This document shows positions 54,973 through 64,000 of a DNA stretch of 64,000 nucleotides, piece after piece; position 1 is the stretch's first letter; every line of letters starts with the position of its first letter. Source of the DNA: Cricetomys ansorgei. Taxonomy: Eukaryota > Chordata > Mammalia > Rodentia > Nesomyidae. The notes beneath the pieces are model-generated. The model did no database searches, was not told the DNA's origin, and saw only the letters and a list, made by a program, of their open reading frames with translations. The stretch covers positions 62,895,501 to 62,959,500 of the forward strand of contig JAMJFZ010000107.1 in the NCBI GenBank assembly GCA_026225945.1, given 5' to 3'. A program made the position numbers and the translations under genes.

Positions 54973-56838
54973 ATGATACTATTTTCTAAGCAGATTTGTT
55001 TAAATTTAATATTATGTTTATGATCACAGTTTACTGTAGTTTTAGTAGAGAAAATAAGACCTGAGATGATAGAAAATGTTTAGTGGGAATCTTTATTTCT
55101 GCCATATGTTACAGCCACATTCTCTTCTACTTATCCTCCATTTAATCCTCACAAGTCAGTTGGTTCTCCCAGAGGCCACTTCTGGAAGTTGGTTCAGCAT
55201 TCTTTAGAAACTAGGGGATACCCGGCATGGTGGCACACAACTCTAATCCCAGTACTCGCTAGGCAGAGGCAGTTGGATCTCTGTGATTTCGAACCCAAGC
55301 CTGGTCTACACAGTGAATTGTAAGACAGCCAGAGCTACATATTGAGACCCTGTCTCAAAGCTAGAGGGGGAGGAGGAGATACATAAATAAAGGCTTTCAT
55401 AAATGTAACTTTTTTCTTTGACCCATTTTCTGTTAGCCATATATACTAGTAACAACTGGAAGAGCATGAATGTACTTCACCTCAAAGTAAAAGCTGTATA
55501 ATATTGTCTGGAAGTCATTGGCAAGGCATCCCTAAGCATGCTCCTAATAGGAAGAAAGTTGGCTGCATAAACTCCTAATAATGTAGGCTGGGTGTGGCGG
55601 GGCACACCTAGTCCCAGCAGAGGCTGGTGAGTCTCTGTAGTCTTTACAGCAATTTCCAGGAGAGCCTGTACAGTAGGACCTGTTTTTTAAAAAAGGAAAA
55701 GAGATGGGTGGTGGCGCAGGCCTTTAATCCCAGCACTTGGGAGGCAGAGGCAGGTGGATCTGAGTTCGAGGCCAGCCTGGTCTACAGAGTGAGTTCCAGG
55801 ACAGCCAGCTTTACAACAGAGAAACTCTATCTCGGAAAAAAATAAATAAGAAAGAAAGGAAAAACAACCTTAAATGATGTAATTCCTATTTTCTCCTGAG
55901 GTAACTTACATAAAGTCCTTGAAAACTTTCTTTTAAGTATAAAATAATATGTTAAAAAGTTATTAAGTGGTAAGTAAACTATTAAGAAAAATATGTAAAA
56001 ATGCTTTGTAACTGCAAAGAACTACTCAAACATAAGATACCATCATGTTTAGATCTTTCTTTGGTAACCACATTATTGTGAGATATGCATTCTCTTCTAA
56101 GAAATAAAGGGAAATAAAATAATTTTCAAGGAAAAGATACATTAGTGATAGTTTTCCTGACATGATACAAATTCACTTCCTTTAATTCCCCATACTGTCA
56201 CTTTTCCCCAAGGTACTGCCAGGTAGCGGTCAGTCACCTGACATGACCCACAGATTTATGGGGACGGTGCATGCACTAGCTTGTCTAGTGGGCAGTTAAC
56301 TGTCTATCAAAAGATCACGCTGTACAGCCATATACAATTTCAATCTTTAAAAAGATTTATTTGAACAGATTGAATCAGTGTATCAGAGTTGTATTATTGT
56401 AGAATTACATCAGTATTTTAGACAGTAGACAAAAAAACCAAAAGTGATTCCATTTATCACGGTAAAGCATCTCACAGTACTCTGGTTGCTATCTGTTTCT
56501 GTTGCCAGATTTGGCTTTATATATTGGTGTAGTGTTGCTCACATGTAACCCCAAGTTAAGAGCCTGAGGTAAGAAGATCACGAGTTTGAGGTCAGCCTGA
56601 GCTACATAGCTTACTTTGAGACGCTGTCTCAGAACCCTTTCCCTTGCCCAAAAAGCACTCAGGAGGCAGAGGCAGACAGATCTCTGAGTTCAAGTCCAGC
56701 CTGGTTGACATAACAAGGTCCAGGCCAGCCAGGGCTACCTAGTGAGACCCTGTCTCAAAAAATAAAAAATAATAATAAACTTAGTGCCTGGATTCCGTGC
56801 AAACACTGAGGAGAGCCGTGTTTTACTACTACTCACAT
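54973..56838 (+). mobile_element. Polb-Dkk4 tail-to-tail gap with a B1 cluster
   Basis: B1-type elements on the plus strand at about 55218-55372, 55583-55690 (partial), 55695-55850, 56525-56640 and 56650-56762. Between them the sequence is AT-rich and unassigned. The last two probably fall within or near the Dkk4 3' end. Confidence 0.7.
56356..56361 (-). terminator. Dkk4: Possible Dkk4 poly(A) signal
   Basis: AATAAA on the minus strand about 480 nt after the Dkk4 stop, just beyond two B1-derived segments. Other candidate 3' ends cannot be excluded. Confidence 0.35.
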
Positions 56839-57089
56839 TCATGTTCTCTGACACACTCTCAACCTTGCGTGTTGTCGGTTACCAGTCACTTGACTTCGAC
56901 ATGATAGTCCAGGACCACAGTCGCAGCGCTGGAAGATTTCTGGGGCTTGGGCGGTGTCTTTGTGCCCTCTCCTAGTACAGACTTGTCCCTCTAACAGAAC
57001 TGGCTTGCAAATTTTTGTCCAAAAATGGCGAGCACAGCAGAGTCCAGGGCCACAGTCGAAAGTTCTAAGACAGCTTTCTCCCTCTTGTC
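56839..57089 (-). CDS. Dkk4: Dkk4 exon 4 (residues 138-220), cysteine-rich domain 2
   Basis: The acceptor is TGTTACAG. It encodes [80 protein letters not shown] and RT, then TGA. This is the LRP-binding colipase-like domain with all ten cysteines. Confidence 0.97.
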
Positions 57090-59723
57090 CTGTAACAAGT
57101 TAGACACAGCTTTAGTGACAAGTGGGCGGCTTTGCTGTGGCAGCAGGGGTTAAGGGGGGTGTGTTGTGCGGACGACGTAAGATGGGATGTAGGAATGAAG
57201 GCTCCAACCTAAAGATACCAACAGCCAACAGGACCCTGTTCTAGCCCTACCTAACTAAAGTCGTGCTAAAATCAAGACATCAAGAAAAGAAGGGATTTCT
57301 AGTCTCAGGAATTAAGTAGCACTCTAAAGTTTTGCTAACGTAATTTCTAATGATCATAGAATCTGTTACTTATAAAGGAGCCAGCTAACCCAGTGCCACG
57401 AGCAAAGACAACTATTTTACCACTTCCCTTTAAATATTCTGTATTATCTCAAAGTTTGTAATTTTAAACTCCAATTAAAAAAAAAAAAAAGATTTTAATC
57501 ACCAGGTGTGGTGGAACATACCTTTAATCCCAGCAGAGGCAGGGAACTCAGGATCTCTGAGTTCCAGGCCAGCTCGGTCTACATAGTGAGCACTAGACAG
57601 CTAGAGCTACATAGTGAAACCTTGTCTCGAAAAAAATAAATACAAGAAAAAAATGTATTTTGTACAAGGTTAGAGTGAATGCATCTACTTCCATCACTTC
57701 CAGCACAGTGTGAGAGAGAGAGAGACAGAGAGAGGGTGTAATGGAACACTAGAAGGTTCTCTTCCTAAGCAGACATTACTAGGGTTTTGCCCTATCCTGG
57801 CCAGTGGATTCTCTAGACTTGCTCCAAAAGCTCACAGACAGGGGGTAGAAAGGGGAGCTGGTTTCAGCTTGTGGGGCTGGAAGGAGGAAAATTGTTTTTA
57901 AGATGAAATGTGCTCAGAATGATGTCCTTACCCTTGCCTTGTGATCTGTTAACACTGGGCTTCCCCTGAGGTCTGTTTGCCTCGGTTGGCCGTCTGGTGG
58001 TTCCTTCCGCGTGGGTGCTGTCTGGGTCATCGGTGTTTCCTCCCACTCCTGGCCTTGTGTCTTCCACTGCAGTGCAGACATCTGAGGGACAACCAGCTTT
58101 TATTAGTGCTACTGACTCAGAGCAGAAGTGAAGGGGTGCAGCTGCTGTACAGCCACAGAGTTCGGTAGCACTTCTGCCTTCCATTTTATAACATTTTCTA
58201 TTTCTGAGACATAACACTGACTATTTGTATGCTCACATAGAGCAAAGCAGGTTATTGATTAATAAAATCCAATGAAAACAGAAAGATCCAAACCAGTCCA
58301 CTTTGAATCTGTCCTTTAAAATAATTTTATCCGTGTCACTGGTCAGAGGTATTGCCAGTTAATAAATTGCTTTGTTTTATCGAAAACAAATGACAGTAAC
58401 CCAACGTGTACTTGAGCCACCTCCCAGAGCACCCTGGAGACCGCCTCCCATGAGTGTCATAGTCTGCGTGACTCCAGCGATGCCTTCAGATGGCAGCCCC
58501 GTGGCTTGGAGCCCAAGATGGCTCACCATTCACACAGACGGCTCCCGGGCAGCACATGGCGCTTCTCTGGCACCTCCTGCGAACCCTGCGGCACGTGGCA
58601 CAGAACGACTTCTCCTCGTGCAGCGTGATGCAGAACTTCCCTGCGTTGCAGTCCTTGTCTGAAGTGCACTTGGAGCCCTGTGAAGGGAAACCTGTCACAG
58701 GCTGGGAAATCCAGCGAGACCCGAGAGGTCTTCATCCAGGGCGTGGACGAGTTGAGGACCGACTGTAACGGCAGCGGGGATGTGGCAAGCTGTGGGCACC
58801 GTCTTAGCTTTTCAGAGTCATTGGTTTTCTCCCACTACCTGTGAGGAGACCTTGCTGTGCTACAGTTTGAGTTTGAAAATCCGTCTTTAATCAGTAATGA
58901 ACCGTGCTCCAACCCCTTTTACTTCAAAACTCATCATTTAATAGTCTTATGCTCTTCGTGAAAAAAATCATAAGTTTTTCCTGTGTGTCTTACGGATGAC
59001 AGATAATCTCTAAGGCCCATTGTCACCGCGCCCACCCGTCCCCTGTCCTCTGTTACATACACAGTGCACACTACCTGGAATGTAGTATATAGCACACATA
59101 AATGATAATGACCCCTAAAACAATTCTGTGAAGCAGATGGTTACAATAATGTGTCGCGTCCTGGTGTGTTTAAGTCCTAACTCCTGCATACCTGCTGTGC
59201 AGCCTCGGTCCAAATCCCCGTCTTTTTCATTGCTAAATAGAAAGCTATGCCTGCCTCAAGTTTGAGGAAGACAGGTGAGCACAAAGCCCCAGCACGTGGT
59301 ACCACCTTCAGCATGCACTGATCTGTAGCTGAATTTAAGAGCCCTGGCTCCAAAGCCTCTTTACCTCCTTTTGTTTTGCTCTGCTTTTTGAGACAAGGTT
59401 TCACCTGCAGTACAGGTTGGCCTCTGACTCGCTGTCGGCCGCTTATTCGGCATTCTCTGCCTCCCAAGTGATGCAATTAGTTATGCCTTTTTTTAATGGT
59501 TAGAGACCTGGATTTCATGTGCAGCGCAGTCAGTCCTATTCGAGCAGAGGCGAGTGTCCTGCCTGACACAGCGCTGTGGCAGTTGATCTCAGTGTTGCCT
59601 TGCTGTACTTACCTTCCCAGCACCTTGCACATCGGCTGAGCTCTTGATGTTGTTGAAATCCAGAACCAGTGCTGCCAGGGGTGAACAGAACCAGCTGAGC
59701 CCAAGCAAGGCCACCAGTACCAT
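56839..59723 (-). CDS. Dkk4: Dkk4, Dickkopf-4 Wnt antagonist, complete (4 coding exons)
   Basis: Dickkopf-4 is a secreted protein that binds LRP5/6 and blocks canonical Wnt signalling. Minus-strand coding exons are 59723-59613, 58677-58527, 58081-57932 and 57089-56839, in all 663 nt or 220 residues plus TGA. All have GT-AG introns with matching phases. It starts with a signal peptide ([18 protein letters not shown]). Cysteine-rich domain 1 has ten cysteines between C41 and C90. A variable linker follows, with an N-R-S glycosylation sequon at N132. Cysteine-rich domain 2 has ten cysteines between C144 and C217. The C-terminus ends VCQRT, about three or four residues shorter than the human form (VCQKIEKL). 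A TATA box lies upstream at 59911-59918. Confident identification by both cysteine patterns and synteny. Confidence 0.97.
57500..57640 (+). mobile_element. B1 SINE in Dkk4 intron 3
   Basis: CCAGGTGTGGTGGAACATAC, CTTTAATCCCAGCAGAGGCA, A-rich end. A (GA)n tract follows at 57711-57735. Confidence 0.8.
57932..58081 (-). CDS. Dkk4: Dkk4 exon 3 (residues 88-138), linker
   Basis: The acceptor is CCCTCAG and the donor GTAAGG. It encodes [40 protein letters not shown] and PSVNRSQGK. The first Cys (C90) closes domain 1. The linker is the least conserved part of the protein. Confidence 0.95.
58527..58677 (-). CDS. Dkk4: Dkk4 exon 2 (residues 38-88), cysteine-rich domain 1
   Basis: The acceptor is TTCACAG and the donor GTGAGC. 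It encodes [40 protein letters not shown] and [10 protein letters not shown], nine of the ten cysteines of the first Dickkopf domain. Confidence 0.97.
58678..59612. other. Dkk4 intron 1
   Basis: 935 bp. A diverged antisense B1-like piece lies at about 59385-59470 (TTTTTGAGACAAGGTTTCAC). The rest is unassigned. Confidence 0.5.
59613..59723 (-). CDS. Dkk4: Dkk4 exon 1 (residues 1-37), signal peptide
   Basis: ATG at 59723-59721; encodes [20 protein letters not shown] then [17 protein letters not shown]. The donor is GTAAGT. The hydrophobic first 18 residues form the signal peptide. Confidence 0.96.
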
Positions 59724-59910
59724 CCTTCAGTCGCTCGGGTCCCAGGAGGGAGTTCCCAATACCCCTTGAGTCTTCTGAGGCTGCGCTGCTGCAGACTTAG
59801 AGCTTAGCGTTCCTGGGTACGATCTGCAAGTCGCCTGCAGCAGTCTTTCTGCCCAAGAACCATGTGTTCAATGGGACAGGCCTGGTCTGACCAGCATGCT
59901 CTTCTGAAAC

Positions 59911-59918
59911 TATTTATA
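59911..59918 (-). promoter_or_regulatory. Dkk4: Dkk4 TATA box
   Basis: The minus strand reads GGCTATAAATAGTT. It lies 188 bp upstream of the ATG, so transcription probably starts near 59885-59890 with a 5'UTR of about 165 nt. A strong TATA fits a tightly regulated developmental gene. Confidence 0.7.
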
Positions 59919-60001
59919 GCCAGATGTGGCCCCTCTTCTCCTTCAACCCACTTGCTTCCTTCCTCTTTACCCCACACAGGCTACAACAGATCCCTTCAAA
60001 T

Positions 60002-60151
60002 CTTTGATCAATAGTTCAAAACAAGGACTCAGTGGAAGGAGACCAGAGGCAGGGCCACAGCAGCTGCTCCTCAGGCTGGAATCCCTCTTAATTATCGCAT
60101 ATCAAAGTGAGTTCAAAGGTTTCCCGGGAGAGAAGGATGTCGGTATCAAAG
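60002..60151. promoter_or_regulatory. Dkk4: Cluster of TCF/LEF-like motifs upstream of Dkk4
   Basis: Four matches to the CTTTGWW/WWCAAAG core: CTTTGAT 60002-60008, ATCAAAG 60101-60107, TTCAAAG 60112-60118 and ATCAAAG 60145-60151. They lie about 85-235 bp upstream of the TATA box. Dkk4 is known as a Wnt/LEF target in other mammals, so these are good candidate feedback sites; binding is inferred, not shown. Confidence 0.5.
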
Positions 60152-60572
60152 GCAGCTCTGATAATCACCTGCATTTCCCACCCTCAATAATCTTTTTGGA
60201 GGAGGGACAGACTAAGATGTGTTTTTACAGCTAATTGTACTCGAGAGAATGATTCATATTAGCCAATACACTGTAGATGTTAAAAAACAAAAACAAAAAA
60301 CTAATGAATTGCTGCATCTACCCAAGTTTAAAGTGGGAAAGAGAGTGCCTTCTCATTAGCCCTGACTTCTGGACGCCAAAGTCCAGATAGCTTCCAGATT
60401 GTGAATGTAGCATCCTCTGTTCAGATAGATGTCACTTGGGAAAATTAATCTGTTTGAAGTCAGAGTTATTTTATTAGAATAATAATGGAGTATATAAATA
60501 TCTGGTTTATAAATATATGGTTTTATTTTCAAATGTTTTAATTGCTTTTTAAACTGATACATAAAAGCATAA

Positions 60573-60729
60573 TTTGACACCTATACTTCCAGCACTTGGG
60601 AAGCAGAGGCAAAAGGATCAGGAGTTCAAGGCCAGCCTTGGCTACATAGCAAGTTGGGCCCGATCACATGCACACAAAATAATAATAATAATTTTTTTTA
60701 GATTTTATTTTTAATCATACACGCACATG

Positions 60730-60762
<33 letters not shown>

Positions 60763-60900
60763 TGTTTGGTTTGAGTGTGCTTGTGAGTGCAGTTCTGAGG
60801 AGGCTGGAAGAGGGTGTCAGAGCCTCTGGAAGTGGACTTACAAGTGGTAAAACTACCTGAGTGCGTGCTCGTCACTACTGAGCCACCTCTCTAGCTCCTA
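60573..60900. mobile_element. B1 fragment, (TG)n and antisense B3-type SINE
   Basis: B1-like 60575-60665 (CCAGCACTTGGGAAGCAGAG). (TG)n at 60730-60765. A reverse B3 to about 60897 (CTACTGAGCCACCTCTCTAG). Confidence 0.65.
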
Positions 60901-61202
60901 CGTTGAATTTTTTAAAACGTCTGCTTTCACCCCTTTCTCCTATGTATACATCTTAGTTTGGGACAGAGTCTTCCTGTGCTGCCCAGGCCCTCAAACCCCT
61001 GGCTCAAGCATCTTCTGCCTCCACCTCCGAACAGCATCTGCCAAAGCTCTGGAGAGGCAGGGGTTCTAGATGTGTGCTTCTCGCTGTTTTGAATACTTTA
61101 CGGAGAGAACAGCCCAGGTGTGGGAAGAAGAAGGGCTTTTAGGCCTTTTTGCGGTTTTCATCCTTTCCAGTGCGGACGCAGACCAGGACGGTTTAAACTC
61201 AC

Positions 61203-61420
61203 AAGGCAGGAGACTGGGGCGTTGCCCTTAAGAGCCCTTGCCGCTCCTGCAGAGGACCCGGTTTCAATTCCCAGCACCCACAGGGAGGCTAAAACAACAG
61301 TGTGTAACTCCAGTTCCGGGGATCAGATGCCCTCTTCCGACCTCTTCAGGCACCAGGCACACGTGGTGCACACGCATAGATGCAGACAAGCATACGCATA
61401 AAATAATACAATCTTTAAAA
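61203..61420 (+). mobile_element. B2 SINE
   Basis: CTGCAGAGGACCCGGTTTCA, TTCCCAGCACCCACAGGGAG, and an AAATAATAC-type end. Confidence 0.75.
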
Positions 61421-62090
61421 ATTAGACAAAATCTAACAAGACTGATTTTTCATAAGTGGGGGGAGGGGTCCTGTGGCTTTACTGGGCCTTCCTGCAGGAC
61501 CCCAACACAGCCAGAGTTCCGTGTGACACGCTTGAGGACATTTTCAGTTGGAAGTTCACCAGCAGGGCTCAGCTCTCAGGCTGCATGGAGGCAGGGGCTT
61601 TTTGCACAACCCTCTCCCTGGCAGTTCAGTGACGCTCGTGTGTACTGGGTTTCCTTCTCGCTGTGCTGTTAGCGTCACCTGCACCGCTGACAATTCAAAA
61701 CCCTTAGGTAAACCAACAGGGTGAGGAGTAGGGGAATTACAGAATCCATTTTGAAGGTAGGAAGTGATGACCCAGGAAAGAGAACCCTAGCAGCCCCTCT
61801 GGGGTGTTTCCGCTTCCTGTTCCTACCTGAACTGCAGAGAATGTCAGGGAACCAGAGGCGTAAGGGTACACACAGATGAAAGGAAGGCAGAAGGGAGATC
61901 CGGTGACGTGCCAGCCATTAGGTTCTTGCGACTGACTGTTGGAAATAAGCTAAAATTGAAGGTCTGGAGTCCAGAGGAGGAGGCAAGGATGGGCCGGTGG
62001 TTTCCTTTTATTATGGCAGGCACTGAAAAGTCTAAACGCAGGCATTTAGAGGCGTAGACCTATATTTGAGCTGATTTTTGTGGGATATAC
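61421..62090. other. Intergenic, nothing recognised
   Basis: About 670 bp without a repeat or gene that I can identify. Confidence 0.4.
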
Positions 62091-62561
62091 TGTTAGGCCA
62101 GACGGAAGGAGACCCCCGAGATCGATGCAAAAGCAGGAGGTTTATTTCCAATGCGTTGGGGTCCGCTCCCACAGATTCCTCAAGCGAGGCAGGTGGGAGT
62201 GACCATCAGCACACTCCGAGCATGCTTTATATATGCTTTTCAAAGGCAGAGCCCAGCAACAGAGCACCAGGCGCATTCTATAAGTCATGTGGGTACAGAC
62301 CCTCAAACCGATTGATGCTGGCATACAGCAAGGTTGCAGGCTCCTAGAAAATGCAAGTTCAGGGTTTTAGTCAATGCGGGAGGGGGAAACTCCTAGCCCA
62401 AGGCGTCAGTCAGCAGTCCATATCTTGTTCATGTCCCAGAACCTCTTTTTTATCTTAGTTCCGGAAACTGTTCTGAGTTACCTTGCCCCTGACTTGGGCC
62501 TACAGTTTTGGTGCTCTTAGAAGCCTGACTAAAGTTTGGCTGCTTTGTTCTTGTCCTTACA
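62091..62561 (-). mobile_element. Solo LTR of an endogenous retrovirus, antisense
   Basis: On the minus strand the element runs TGT...ACA, about 471 bp. It has a TATA-like TATATAAA (62234-62227) and, about 85 bp later, AATAAA (62146-62141), the order expected of an LTR. No internal retroviral coding sequence lies next to it, so it is a solo LTR. Flanks ATAC/ATAG make a possible but imperfect 4-bp duplication. Family not certain. Confidence 0.7.
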
Positions 62562-63240
62562 ATAGGTTAAGAGGCATAAGGTAACAGGTAACGAAGTGAA
62601 AGAACGGGAGGTGCATGTAGGTTCTCAGGTGGATCTCGGGGTGGCTGGGGTGAATGGCGGGGCAAAGGATGAAATACTATGCCACCAAAGCTGGGTTTTG
62701 TTCTCTATACAGTGGAAATACCTGAGGCACTTGAATGTAGAACTGGCTACTCTAAAACTCAATTTCTAGAAAGAGGTGCTTGTGTCAGTGCGGAGCTGGG
62801 ACTGTGGGCAGTTAAGAGTGTATGGGCAAATTGCTTGGAACCCTTGGTAGCTATCCCATGCTGATGAAAGGGTCCAACCTTGGACAGTGACAGAGAAGCT
62901 CTAAGAAACAAAGGAAGGACTGGATTCTGAGGTTGGTCTACGCCAGTTGATCAAGTGCACGGGGGTGGGGGGTAGGGATTGCGGGGAGGGCAGTGCTGAG
63001 GACAGAGCTGACATTGCTAACTGGGCACATGGGGTGATGCGGGATCTGGCTCTGCAGGAGGGTATTCCAGGCTGGAAAGGAGATGGGTAGGGGCGATAAC
63101 CATTTGTTTTGAAGAAAGCTCTCCAAATAACCAGCTGGATGTCTAGTATCAAAGTGTGAGACTGATCACTGTACTCCCTGAGGATATCACCCTCCACTCT
63201 CCTGGACAGATACAGTGCCAGACTAACACTGGAAAGCAAC
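62562..63240. other. Intergenic, nothing recognised
   Basis: About 680 bp without a repeat or gene that I can identify. Confidence 0.4.
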
Positions 63241-63242
63241 GT

Positions 63243-63405
63243 GTCTCTGTTCTGTGTTTGTCTCTCTCTGTGTGTCTCTGTGTGTCTGTATCTCTGTCTC
63301 TGTGTCTTTTCTGTCACTGTCATCTGTTTATGTGTGTGTCTGTGTCAGTATCTCTTTGTCTCTATCTCTGTCTGTCTCTCTCTCTCTCCCTCACACACAC
63401 ACACA
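63243..63405. repeat. Complex (TCTG)n/(TC)n/(CA)n microsatellite
   Basis: About 160 bp of TCTG, TCTC and TGTG units ending in (CA)n. The open frames across it are repeat artefacts. Confidence 0.88.
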
Positions 63406-63649
63406 TAAGGAACGTACGTGGACTTCAGGGTCAGGCAGACCCAATTTGGTCACCAGCGTGGCTTTCAGGTTCTCCTTTCCATTCCTCCAAACTCTATCAC
63501 AGCACTTAGAAAACTGTCCCCTAGTTGGCTACTTAATTAGTTTTTTTCACCTAGGTGGTGAGCCCTTAGAGGGCAGGGCTCTCACTCATTGATCTGTGAC
63601 TTGACCCTCAGACTTGAATACTAAGCACATAAAAAAAACTCAAAAACGA

Positions 63650-64000
63650 CTGAGGATTTTACACTATAGTCCAGGCTGGCCAGGAACTGGCAGCCTCAGC
63701 CTCCTGAGTTTGGGATCCGCAAATGTGCACCACCATACTTGACACAACTGCAGAAATAAATAGATTTGTGGGATCTTTGTGATGTGAGGCGAGTTGCCAA
63801 GGCAACTTACAGAAGAATAAGTTTATCATGGTGTATGGGTCCAGAAAGCTAACAGTCCATAATGGCAGGGACAGCAGCTGGCAGAAGGCATGCAGTCAGA
63901 ACAACCCTCCCCTCTTTAGCCACAAGCAGGGCACAGAGAGAGCAAACTAGAAGCGAGGTCTTTTACTCTCAAAGCCTGCCTCCAGTGCCATACTAAGGCA
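63650..64000 (-). mobile_element. B1 fragment and LTR-like repeat at the window edge
   Basis: Antisense B1-like 63660-63740 (AGTCCAGGCTGGCCAGGAAC). From about 63765 to the end runs another antisense member of the LTR-like family (AACAGTCCATAATGGCAGGG), cut by the window. Confidence 0.5.

Noticed and set aside
62078..62347. 89-codon plus-strand frame over the LTR
   Set aside because: It is antisense to the LTR and has no retroviral gene resemblance; the element appears to be a solo LTR without coding sequence.
63156..63592. Overlapping Ser/Val/Cys-rich frames
   Set aside because: Translations of the TCTG/TC/CA microsatellite.

Overview
This is a nuclear genomic window from a muroid rodent. 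Multi-exon genes with GT-AG introns are mixed with dense B1, B2/B3/B4 and ID SINEs, Lx-like L1 fragments, URR1-like hAT elements and long microsatellites. The gene order (Ikbkb, Polb, Dkk4) matches the conserved mammalian IKBKB-POLB-DKK4 block. The proteins are close to those of mouse but differ at several positions from the mouse sequences as I remember them. A cricetid (hamster, vole or deer-mouse type) is my guess, not something shown here.

Layout. (1) Positions 1-15145, plus strand: the last ten coding exons and the 3'UTR of Ikbkb (IKK-beta). They encode about residues 414-757: the scaffold/dimerization domain, the serine-rich tail and the NEMO-binding LDWSWL motif. The kinase half lies upstream of the window. 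(2) About 15150-23750: intergenic, mostly LTR-like repeats, two L1 fragments, SINEs and polypyrimidine tracts. (3) About 23754-54972, plus strand: complete Polb (DNA polymerase beta). It has a GC-box, TATA-less promoter and 14 coding exons that join to exactly 335 codons plus stop with consistent phases. (4) 54973-56838: a short tail-to-tail gap rich in B1. (5) 56839-about 59890, minus strand: complete Dkk4 (four coding exons, 220 residues), with a TATA box and a cluster of TCF/LEF-like motifs upstream. (6) 60240-64000: intergenic, holding SINEs, a solo ERV-type LTR on the minus strand and a microsatellite. The next gene expected by synteny (Vdac3) is not in the window.

The three genes are neighbours by conserved synteny, not an operon. 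IKK-beta drives NF-kB signalling, Pol beta fills gaps in base excision repair, and Dkk4 is a secreted Wnt antagonist. I found no convincing undescribed multi-gene system. The most interesting signals are regulatory or structural. The palindromic CRE known from the human POLB promoter has one base changed here. A 52-bp tandem duplication carries GC boxes in the same promoter. TCF/LEF-like motifs cluster upstream of Dkk4. Dkk4 has a shortened C-terminus. A hAT element sits inside the Ikbkb 3'UTR. One 82-codon lysine-rich ORF of unknown origin lies antisense in a Polb intron. Repeat boundaries are by eye and approximate; exon boundaries are exact as read.
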